A DNA stretch of 64,000 nt from an uncultured Collinsella sp. (lineage in GTDB: Bacteria; Actinomycetota; Coriobacteriia; Coriobacteriales; Coriobacteriaceae). Where the stretch lies: positions 1-64,000 of the forward strand of contig CAAEBN010000017.1 in the NCBI GenBank assembly GCA_900754075.1. The letters are read 5' to 3'. The notes below the pieces were generated by a model. The model did not search any database. It saw nothing but the letters and a program-made list of their open reading frames with translations, and was not told where the DNA came from. Shown here one piece after another: positions 58,280 through 64,000 of this stretch. Both the position numbers and the translations under genes were made by a program. Each line of letters opens with the position of its first letter. The first letter of the stretch is position 1.

Positions 58280-59641
58280 ATGGATACTGTTCTGAGCGTT
58301 CTCTCCTCAGTCTTTTGGGGCCTTCTGATGCTTTCCGTCCTCGTGTTTTTGCACGAGGGCGGCCACTTTTTGGCGGCGCGTGCCTGCGGCGTCCGCGTGA
58401 CCGAGTTCTTTTTGGGTCTGCCGTGCCGCTTTGACATCCATCACACGTCGCGTCGCATCGGAACCAAGTTTGGTGTGACGCCGCTGTTGCTGGGCGGTTA
58501 TGCTGCTATCTGCGGTATGGACCCGACCGATGTCAGGTGTGCCGATCGCGTGCTTGCTGCGATCTATCGTCATGGTCGCGTTTCGGTTGCAGACCTTTCC
58601 GTCGAGCTGGAGCTGCCCGAGGAGGATGTTCTCGAGGCTTGTGCCTTGCTTTTGGGCTGGGGTTCCATTGCGCCTTGGTACGAGGAAGGGGAGAAGCCTT
58701 CACCCAGCTATTATCCGGTTAGGTACCAGACGCTGCCGCGCGATGCTGCAGGATATACCACCTTTGACGGCCGCAAGTTCGATCGAGAGCATGCGACTGC
58801 CGAGGGCGATGTGTGGGAGCTGCCGGTCGCCGCGTCGGAGTTTCTCGAGCAGGAGCGTTCGCATACCTATCTGGGTCAGGGTTTTCTCAAGCGTGCCTTT
58901 ATGCTGCTCGCGGGCATTCTCGTCAATATTCTGACGGGCTTTTTGCTGCTTATGAGTATCTACTCTATCGCCGGCGCATCGGTTCCGGTCGATAGCAATG
59001 TGATCGGTCAGGTCGACGAAGGCTCAATTGCTGCCAAGGCGGGCATCGAGGCCGGTGACGCAATTCTTTCGGTCGACGGCGTGTCCTGCTCTAGCTGGAT
59101 GGATGTATATGATGCCATCGGCAAGGCTGCAGGTCAGGGCGATTTCGCCATTGAGTACCAGCGCTGCGGCAAGAATCTTTCGACCTCGGTTGCGCTCAAG
59201 GAGGGCGAGCGTTTGGGCGTTTATGCCTCCACGCAAGTGGTCCATTTGGACCTCATTACGTCGGCGCGCTTGTCGTTCTCCTATGTTCAGCAGACAGCTG
59301 AGGGCGTGATGCGCCTGCTGCAGCCGCAGCATACGATGGAGATACTCGATCAGTCCTCCTCGATTGTGGGCATCAGCGTCATGTCTTCTCAGGCGGCGGC
59401 AGCCGGTTCTGCGACGTTCTTGACGTTTGCCGCCCTCATTTCGTTCTCGCTTGGCTTTATGAACCTGCTGCCCATCCCACCGCTCGATGGCGGTAAGCTG
59501 GTTATCGAGATCATTCAAAAAATCGCGGGCCGCGAGCTTCCGCTCAAGGTCCAGACGATTGTGAGCTATGTGGGCATCGCACTCTTTGCGCTGCTGTTTG
59601 TCTATATGCTTCGTTCCGACATCCTTCGATTTATTCTGTAG
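58280..59641 (+). CDS. rseP: RseP-type site-2 protease with a helix-turn-helix-like insertion
   Basis: Intramembrane zinc metalloprotease, 453 residues. The first membrane helix carries HEGGH (His25, Glu26, His29), and PPLDGG near 400 supplies the third ligand. A PDZ domain lies around 225-290. Between GGYAAICGMDP (to ~82) and the next membrane helix (from ~203) is an extra ~105-residue segment: residues ~87-131 resemble a winged helix (IYRHGRVSVADLSVELELP) and the rest is charged. Such an insertion is not usual in RseP. ATG 58280 is preferred; the upstream AAGGA is rather distant. ispG follows by 13 nt. Confidence 0.9.
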   Translation: MDTVLSVLSSVFWGLLMLSVLVFLHEGGHFLAARACGVRVTEFFLGLPCRFDIHHTSRRIGTKFGVTPLLLGGYAAICGMDPTDVRCADRVLAAIYRHGRVSVADLSVELELPEEDVLEACALLLGWGSIAPWYEEGEKPSPSYYPVRYQTLPRDAAGYTTFDGRKFDREHATAEGDVWELPVAASEFLEQERSHTYLGQGFLKRAFMLLAGILVNILTGFLLLMSIYSIAGASVPVDSNVIGQVDEGSIAAKAGIEAGDAILSVDGVSCSSWMDVYDAIGKAAGQGDFAIEYQRCGKNLSTSVALKEGERLGVYASTQVVHLDLITSARLSFSYVQQTAEGVMRLLQPQHTMEILDQSSSIVGISVMSSQAAAAGSATFLTFAALISFSLGFMNLLPIPPLDGGKLVIEIIQKIAGRELPLKVQTIVSYVGIALFALLFVYMLRSDILRFIL

Positions 59642-59654
59642 GGGAGTGTTTGGA

Positions 59655-60737
59655 TTGTCTTTATCCCATCCTTTGCCGCGCGAGCTGACGCGCCCCGTGC
59701 ATGTGGGCGGCGTGCAGATCGGTGGCGGCGCGCCGGTGGTGGTTCAGTCCATGACCTGCACCGATACCGCCGACGCCCAGGCAACGCTTGCGCAAGTGCG
59801 CGCGTTGGCGCAGGCTGGCTGCGATATCGTGCGCGTGAGCGTGCCCACCGAGGCCGCGCTTGAGGGTTTCCGCACGATTTGTGCCGAGTCTCCGGTGCCG
59901 ATCGTTGCGGATATCCACTTTAATTACAAGCTGGCCATTGGCGCTGTGGAGGCCGGTGCCGCCAAGCTTCGCATCAATCCCGGCAATATCGGCGATTGGG
60001 CTAAGGTTGACGCGGTGATCGATGCTGCGGGTGCCGCGGGCTGTGCGATTCGTATCGGCGTCAATGCCGGTTCGCTTGAGCAGGATATCGCCGAGCGCGA
60101 CGTCCTTACGCAACCCGAAAAGCTCGTGATGTCGAGCGAGCGTTTCGTCAAACATTTTGAGGATCGCGGCTTTACCAATATCGTGCTTTCCGCCAAGGCG
60201 CATAGCGTGTCAACGACGCTCGACACCTATCGTGCCCTTTCGCGCGAAATCCCCCATGTTCCACTTCACTTGGGCGTGACTGAGGCCGGAACCAAGCTCC
60301 AGGGCACCATTAAGAGCTCTGTGGGCTTGGGTATTCTGCTTTCCGAGGGCATTGGCGATACCATGCGCGTCTCGCTTACGGCCGATCCGGTCGAGGAGCC
60401 GCCGGTCGCCTGGGGTATCTTGCAGTCGCTTGGCCTTCGCCGCCGCGGTCCCGAGATCGTCTCGTGCCCCACATGCGCTCGCTGCCAGGTCAACCTCATT
60501 CCTATCGCCGAGGAGGTCACCGAGCGGCTTAAGAACTACTCTGCGCCGCTTTCGATTGCCGTGATGGGATGTGCGGTCAATGGCCCCGGCGAGGCCTCTG
60601 ACGCCGACTTGGGCGTTGCCTGCGGACGAGGTCAGGGCCTGCTCTTTTCGCACGGCCAGATCATTGGTAAAGTAGCTGAGGACCAAATTGTCGACGCGCT
60701 TATGGCCGAGGTCGACAAGCTTATTGAGGAGAAATAA
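59655..60737 (+). CDS. ispG: 4-hydroxy-3-methylbut-2-enyl diphosphate synthase
   Basis: Iron-sulfur enzyme of the MEP pathway (GcpE). The 360-residue product has VQSMTCTDTAD, the VRVSVPTEAA strand, LRINPGNIG, and the 4Fe-4S Cys residues in SCPTCARC and MGCAVNGPGEASDAD. It starts at TTG 59655 with AGGGGAG eight bases upstream; the open frame back to 59568 lies within rseP. proS begins directly after its stop. Confidence 0.95.
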   Translation: MSLSHPLPRELTRPVHVGGVQIGGGAPVVVQSMTCTDTADAQATLAQVRALAQAGCDIVRVSVPTEAALEGFRTICAESPVPIVADIHFNYKLAIGAVEAGAAKLRINPGNIGDWAKVDAVIDAAGAAGCAIRIGVNAGSLEQDIAERDVLTQPEKLVMSSERFVKHFEDRGFTNIVLSAKAHSVSTTLDTYRALSREIPHVPLHLGVTEAGTKLQGTIKSSVGLGILLSEGIGDTMRVSLTADPVEEPPVAWGILQSLGLRRRGPEIVSCPTCARCQVNLIPIAEEVTERLKNYSAPLSIAVMGCAVNGPGEASDADLGVACGRGQGLLFSHGQIIGKVAEDQIVDALMAEVDKLIEEK

Positions 60738-62459
60738 ATGACTCGAGCAATGTATATGTCTAAGCTGTATGCTCCGACGCTCAAAGAGGATCCGGCCGAC
60801 GCCGAGCTTGCGAGCCATCGACTGCTGCTTCGTGCCGGCATGATCCGCAAGGAGGCCGCCGGTCTCTATTCCTATCTGCCGCTCGCGTGGCGCTCGATTC
60901 GTAAGATCGAGAACATCGTGCGCGACGAGATGGATGCTGCCGGCGCCCAGGAGCTCATGATGCCCATCATGGTCGATGCCGAGCTGTGGCGTGAGTCCGG
61001 CCGTATCGATGCTTATGGCAAGGAGCTCGTGCGCTTTGATGACCGCCACGGACGCGAGTTCGTGCTCGGTCCCACGCACGAGGAGACCGTGACTGCCCTG
61101 GTGCGCAATGAGCTGCGTTCCTACAAACAGCTGCCGGTGAATCTCTATCACATCCAGGATAAGTTCCGCGATGAGTTCCGTCCCCGCTTTGGTCTGATGC
61201 GCGGTCGTGAGTTCATCATGAAGGACGCCTACAGCTTCTCCGCCACGCAGGAGAGCCTGCAGGAGGAGTACGACAAGATGAAGCAGGCCTACGCCAACAT
61301 CTGCGAGCGCTGCTACATCAAGGCTCTGCCCGTCGTCGCCGACTCCGGCGAGATCGGCGGCGACACCTCCGTCGAGTACATGGCGCTGGCCGACGCCGGC
61401 GAGGCTTCGCTCGTCTACTGCGACGATTGTGGCTTTGCTGCCGATGACGAGGCGGCAAGCACTAAGGTTGTCGTGACCGAGGGCCCCGGCGACGGTACGC
61501 TCACCAAGGTCGAGACTCCGGGCATGGGCACCATCGAGGCCGTTGCCAAGTTCTTCGGGTTCCCCGAGAACGGCACGCGCAAGTCCCTGGCGTTGATCGA
61601 TGCCGAGGGCAAGCCCGTTGTGGCCATCGTTCCGGGCGATCATGAGCTCAACGACTGCAAGGCCGAGCACGTCTTTGGCAAGGGCTATCGCATGATGACC
61701 GACGAGGAGCTCCAGACCTACGGTCTGCATAAGGGCTTTATCGGACCGGTTAACCTGCCCGAGGGTATTCGTCTGGTCTGTGACGAGAGCCTGCGCGAGT
61801 CCAAGCAGTGGGCCTGCGGTGCCAACGAGGTCGACTATCACTTTACCGGCGCCTGCCCTGAGCGCGACTTTACCGTCGACGAGTGGGCCGACCTGGTAAC
61901 CGTCGTTGCCGGCGATCCCTGCCCGCACTGCGGCAAGTCGCTCTCTGCTGCCCGCGGCATCGAGGTCTCCCAGGTGTTCCAGCTGGGCACCAAGTATTCC
62001 GAGGCCATGGGTGCTACCTTTATGGACGAGGACGGCAAGGAGAAGCCGCTTATCATGGGCTGCTACGGCGTTGGTGTGTCCCGCTCGCTCGCTGCCGTCG
62101 TGGAGCAGCACAATGATGAGCACGGTATCGTCTGGCCGGTCTCTGTCGCTCCGTACGAGGTCGCGGTGATTCCGCTCGATCCCAAGAAGGAGGAGTGCGC
62201 GACCGTTTGCGAGCAGATTGTTGATGGCCTGTGCGCCGAGGGTATCGAGGTTGTCGTGGATGACCGCGACGAGCGCCCCGGCTTTAAGTTTGCCGACAAC
62301 GACCTTATGGGCTTCCCGTATCAGGTGATTCTGGGCAAGCGCGGTCTTAAGAACGGTACCGTTGAGCTCAAGGACCGTGCTACGGGCGAGCGCGAGGATG
62401 TGGCGATCGATGAGGTTGTCGCCAAGGTTGCCGAGCTTGTGAAGGCAGCACGCCGTTAA
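60738..62459 (+). CDS. proS: Proline-tRNA ligase
   Basis: Class II synthetase of the bacterial type, 573 residues. Features: LLLRAGMIRKEAAGLYSYLP, motif 2 (FRDEFRPRFGLMRGREFIMKD), an inserted editing domain (~235-385), motif 3 with GCYGVGVSRSLAA, and the C-terminal anticodon-binding domain. ATG 60738 has GAGGAG upstream; starts at 60753 or 60756 would be shorter. It is last in the pyrH operon and has a strong terminator. Confidence 0.96.
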   Translation: MTRAMYMSKLYAPTLKEDPADAELASHRLLLRAGMIRKEAAGLYSYLPLAWRSIRKIENIVRDEMDAAGAQELMMPIMVDAELWRESGRIDAYGKELVRFDDRHGREFVLGPTHEETVTALVRNELRSYKQLPVNLYHIQDKFRDEFRPRFGLMRGREFIMKDAYSFSATQESLQEEYDKMKQAYANICERCYIKALPVVADSGEIGGDTSVEYMALADAGEASLVYCDDCGFAADDEAASTKVVVTEGPGDGTLTKVETPGMGTIEAVAKFFGFPENGTRKSLALIDAEGKPVVAIVPGDHELNDCKAEHVFGKGYRMMTDEELQTYGLHKGFIGPVNLPEGIRLVCDESLRESKQWACGANEVDYHFTGACPERDFTVDEWADLVTVVAGDPCPHCGKSLSAARGIEVSQVFQLGTKYSEAMGATFMDEDGKEKPLIMGCYGVGVSRSLAAVVEQHNDEHGIVWPVSVAPYEVAVIPLDPKKEECATVCEQIVDGLCAEGIEVVVDDRDERPGFKFADNDLMGFPYQVILGKRGLKNGTVELKDRATGEREDVAIDEVVAKVAELVKAARR

Positions 62460-62490
62460 TTGGCCCCGTTGCGTTGAGCGCGCTTTCGAA

Positions 62491-62532
62491 GCGGCCCTGC
62501 GTCTCTCGAGGGAGAGGCGTAGGGCCGCTTTT
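62491..62532 (+). terminator. Terminator after proS
   Basis: GCGGCCCTGCGTCTCTC and GGAGAGGCGTAGGGCCGC form a long stem (62491-62507, 62511-62528), followed by TTTT. Confidence 0.88.
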
Positions 62533-62554
62533 GCGTCTAAGAATCTTTAGTAGC

Positions 62555-62596
62555 TAAAAGGAAAACCCCACAGCCCAAATGAGCTGCGGGGTTTCC
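62555..62596 (-). terminator. Terminator of the phosphotransferase gene
   Basis: GGAAAACCCCACAGC and GCTGCGGGGTTTCC (about 62560-62575 and 62583-62596) form a stem; on the minus strand it is followed by CTTTTAG. It lies about 35 nt past the stop at 62632. Confidence 0.8.
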
Positions 62597-62631
62597 CTTG
62601 TGCCTCCGATGCGAAAGAAATCGCTCAGATA

Positions 62632-63396
62632 TTACTGATAATCGACGACGTCGATCCAGTTCTTAAGGAACTCATCGTTCACGTTGCGCTTACGAGCGAG
62701 CTCGGAAGCGGCGACGATGCTCGTCCACTGACGCACGACCTGCATGGGCATGTCGGCGCGGTCGCAGTAGAGCTCCAGGTAGGCCTCGGCCTGATCCTTG
62801 CTGTTGAGGGCAAAGAGCAGGTAGGTGGTGGCAACGTCGGCGGCAGGGGAGCCCTGGGTAGCGTGTGCCCAGTCGCACACATAGAGCTGGCCGTCGTCAC
62901 CGACGATGACGTTGGAGGGGTTGAAGTCGCCGTGGCAGACCTTGAACTCCTTGGTCATACCGTCCAGACGCTCCTGAAGGTTGTAGCGCGTGGTGGCATT
63001 GAGCTGATCGAGGCTGTCGATCATGCGGGCGAACTTGTCGCGCTGACGGTTGAGCAGCGGGGAGGTGTAGCCGTGGATCTCGATCTGGAGGTCGACGAAC
63101 ATCTCGAGGTACTCACCAAAGCGCTGGGGCTCGGCAGTCATCTTCTCGGCAAGGGTGGTGCCCGGAACCTTCTCGGTCACGAGTGCCCAGCCGTTGGCGT
63201 TCTCGAGCTGAGAAACCTCGAGAGCCTTGGGGCTGCGGATGCCGCACTCATTGATGCGGGCAAGATTCAAAGCCTCGTTGAACACGTCGGAGACGGGCTT
63301 GGTCTCGTTAAAGACCTTGACGATCTTGTCGCCCAGGTCGTAAACGACCTTGTTGCCGCGACGGACGAGCTCGGTCTTGGAATCGGGTAGCAGCAT
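62632..63396 (-). CDS. APH/choline-kinase-fold phosphotransferase, substrate unknown
   Basis: The 254-residue protein has the kinase-like fold of aminoglycoside/choline phosphotransferases. The catalytic loop is HGDFNPSN (155-162, catalytic Asp157) and the metal-binding Asp is Asp175 in VCDWAHATQG; N-terminal LVRRGNKVVYDLGDKIVKVF looks like the nucleotide-binding sheet. AAAGGATG precedes the ATG. A small-molecule kinase is likely; antibiotic resistance should not be assumed. It lies next to adhE on the same strand, separated by a palindromic hairpin. Confidence 0.85.
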   Translation of the reverse strand: MLLPDSKTELVRRGNKVVYDLGDKIVKVFNETKPVSDVFNEALNLARINECGIRSPKALEVSQLENANGWALVTEKVPGTTLAEKMTAEPQRFGEYLEMFVDLQIEIHGYTSPLLNRQRDKFARMIDSLDQLNATTRYNLQERLDGMTKEFKVCHGDFNPSNVIVGDDGQLYVCDWAHATQGSPAADVATTYLLFALNSKDQAEAYLELYCDRADMPMQVVRQWTSIVAASELARKRNVNDEFLKNWIDVVDYQ

Positions 63397-63428
63397 GGTT
63401 GCATCCTTTCAACGATGCGATAGAAGCT

Positions 63429-63467
63429 ACGGCGGGGGTGTGTGAAACACCCGTGCACCCCCGCCGT
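63429..63467 (-). terminator. Palindromic hairpin after adhE
   Basis: ACGGCGGGGGTG (63429-63440) and CACCCCCGCCGT (63456-63467) pair perfectly, with a smaller inner hairpin (GTGT/ACAC). There is no T-run on the minus strand. It lies between adhE and the phosphotransferase gene. Confidence 0.6.
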
Positions 63468-63483
63468 TAAAACCGTGCTAGAA

Positions 63484-64000
63484 CTAGCAGACGGCGTAAT
63501 CCTGAGGCTCACGGCCGTAGTAGGCGTCCAGGTAGAGCTCCTTGATCTCGCTCATGAGCGGGTAGCGCGGGTTAGCGCCGGTGCACTGGTCGTTGAATGC
63601 CTGCTCGGTCATCTCGTCGAGGGTGTCGAGGAAGTACTGCTCGTCAACACCGTAGTCGGCGATGGTCTTCTTGACGCCGATGAAGTCCTTGAGCTCCTCG
63701 AGCTTCGTGATGAAGTTCTCGAAGACCTCCTTGTCGTCCTTGCCCTCGATGCCGCAGTACTTGGCCATCTCGGCGTAGTTGTGCAGCGCGTTGGGGTAAG
63801 GATACTGGGAGAAGGTGCCCATCTTGACGGGAGCCTCGGCGGCGTTGTAGCGCATGACGCGGGTCAGGATGACGGCGTTTGCGAGACCGTGGGGCAGGTG
63901 ATGGAAAGCGCCGAGCTTGTGGGCCATGGAGTGGTTGAGGCCCAGGAAGGCGTTGGCGAAGGCCATACCGGCCATGCAGGAGGCGTTGTGCATCTCTTCG
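63484..64000 (-). CDS. adhE: Bifunctional aldehyde-alcohol dehydrogenase, C-terminal part (cut by window edge)
   Basis: The last ~172 residues of an iron-dependent alcohol dehydrogenase domain. FLGLNHSMAHKLGAFHHLPHG holds the iron-ligand histidines (split here by a few residues), followed by NAVILTRVMRYNA and the C-terminal DQCTGANPRYPLMSEIKELY typical of AdhE. The frame is open to the right edge, so the 5' end is outside. AdhE converts acetyl-CoA to ethanol in fermentation and forms spirosomes; presence of its aldehyde-dehydrogenase half is inferred from the AdhE-like C-terminus. Confidence 0.88.
   Translation of the reverse strand, partial: EEMHNASCMAGMAFANAFLGLNHSMAHKLGAFHHLPHGLANAVILTRVMRYNAAEAPVKMGTFSQYPYPNALHNYAEMAKYCGIEGKDDKEVFENFITKLEELKDFIGVKKTIADYGVDEQYFLDTLDEMTEQAFNDQCTGANPRYPLMSEIKELYLDAYYGREPQDYAVC

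Noticed and set aside
60210..62123. 637-codon open frame on the minus strand
   Set aside because: Shadow of ispG and proS; no ribosome binding site or protein-like composition.
62632..63396. Aminoglycoside resistance gene
   Set aside because: The APH fold is shared by many small-molecule kinases. There is no mobile context and no match to a known resistance subfamily that I can recognise.

Overview
The window is a dense, GC-rich bacterial chromosome segment. Gene content and order point to the Coriobacteriia (Actinomycetota), most likely Collinsella or a close relative. The markers are a radical-SAM/DUF2344 pair directly before rplU-rpmA-obgE, a CtpE-like P-type ATPase, PPDK with its regulatory protein, and an AroE-AroK fusion. 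The genus call is an inference from family knowledge, not from any search.

Layout. (1) 1-4212 is an accessory left end: an AT-rich SEC-C protein gene, an AAA15-type ATPase gene followed by an RloB-like gene that is broken by a frameshift (a probable anti-phage pair), and then about 1.1 kb without a convincing gene. That stretch holds several hairpins and two tandem, palindrome-bounded repeat units. (2) 4213-14008, minus strand: UDP-galactopyranose mutase, then nearly the whole aromatic amino-acid pathway, transcribed as aroF, tyrA, aroB, aroA, aroC, pheA, aroEK (fused), aroQ. (3) tRNA-Arg(CCG) and a cation P-type ATPase. (4) A zinc-ribbon membrane protein, a cyclophilin and a TPR membrane protein. 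(5) The cell-shape cluster mreB-mreC-mreD-mrdA-rodA with a DUF697-like membrane protein. (6) Radical SAM/DUF2344, rplU, rpmA, obgE, nadD, yqeK, rsfS; then dinB on the opposite strand. (7) rpsP, khpA, rimM, trmD, lepB. (8) glyQ-glyS, the PPDK regulator and ppdK. (9) rplS, rnhB, yraN, comM, dprA, trmFO, xerC. (10) rpsB-tsf, then pyrH-frr-uppS-cdsA-dxr-rseP-ispG-proS. (11) On the minus strand, an APH-fold phosphotransferase and the 3' end of adhE, cut by the window edge.

From about 4.2 kb onward this is mainly housekeeping DNA: aromatic biosynthesis, wall elongation, ribosome assembly and translation, isoprenoid and phospholipid synthesis, and PEP/pyruvate interconversion. Possible novelty lies in the accessory left end, in long intergenic inverted repeats that share a core at 8.4 kb and 42.2 kb, in a site-2 protease with a helix-turn-helix-like insertion, in xerC with no ordinary start codon, and in a repeat-rich ppdK promoter region. 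Many genes, several of them essential, appear to start with TTG.
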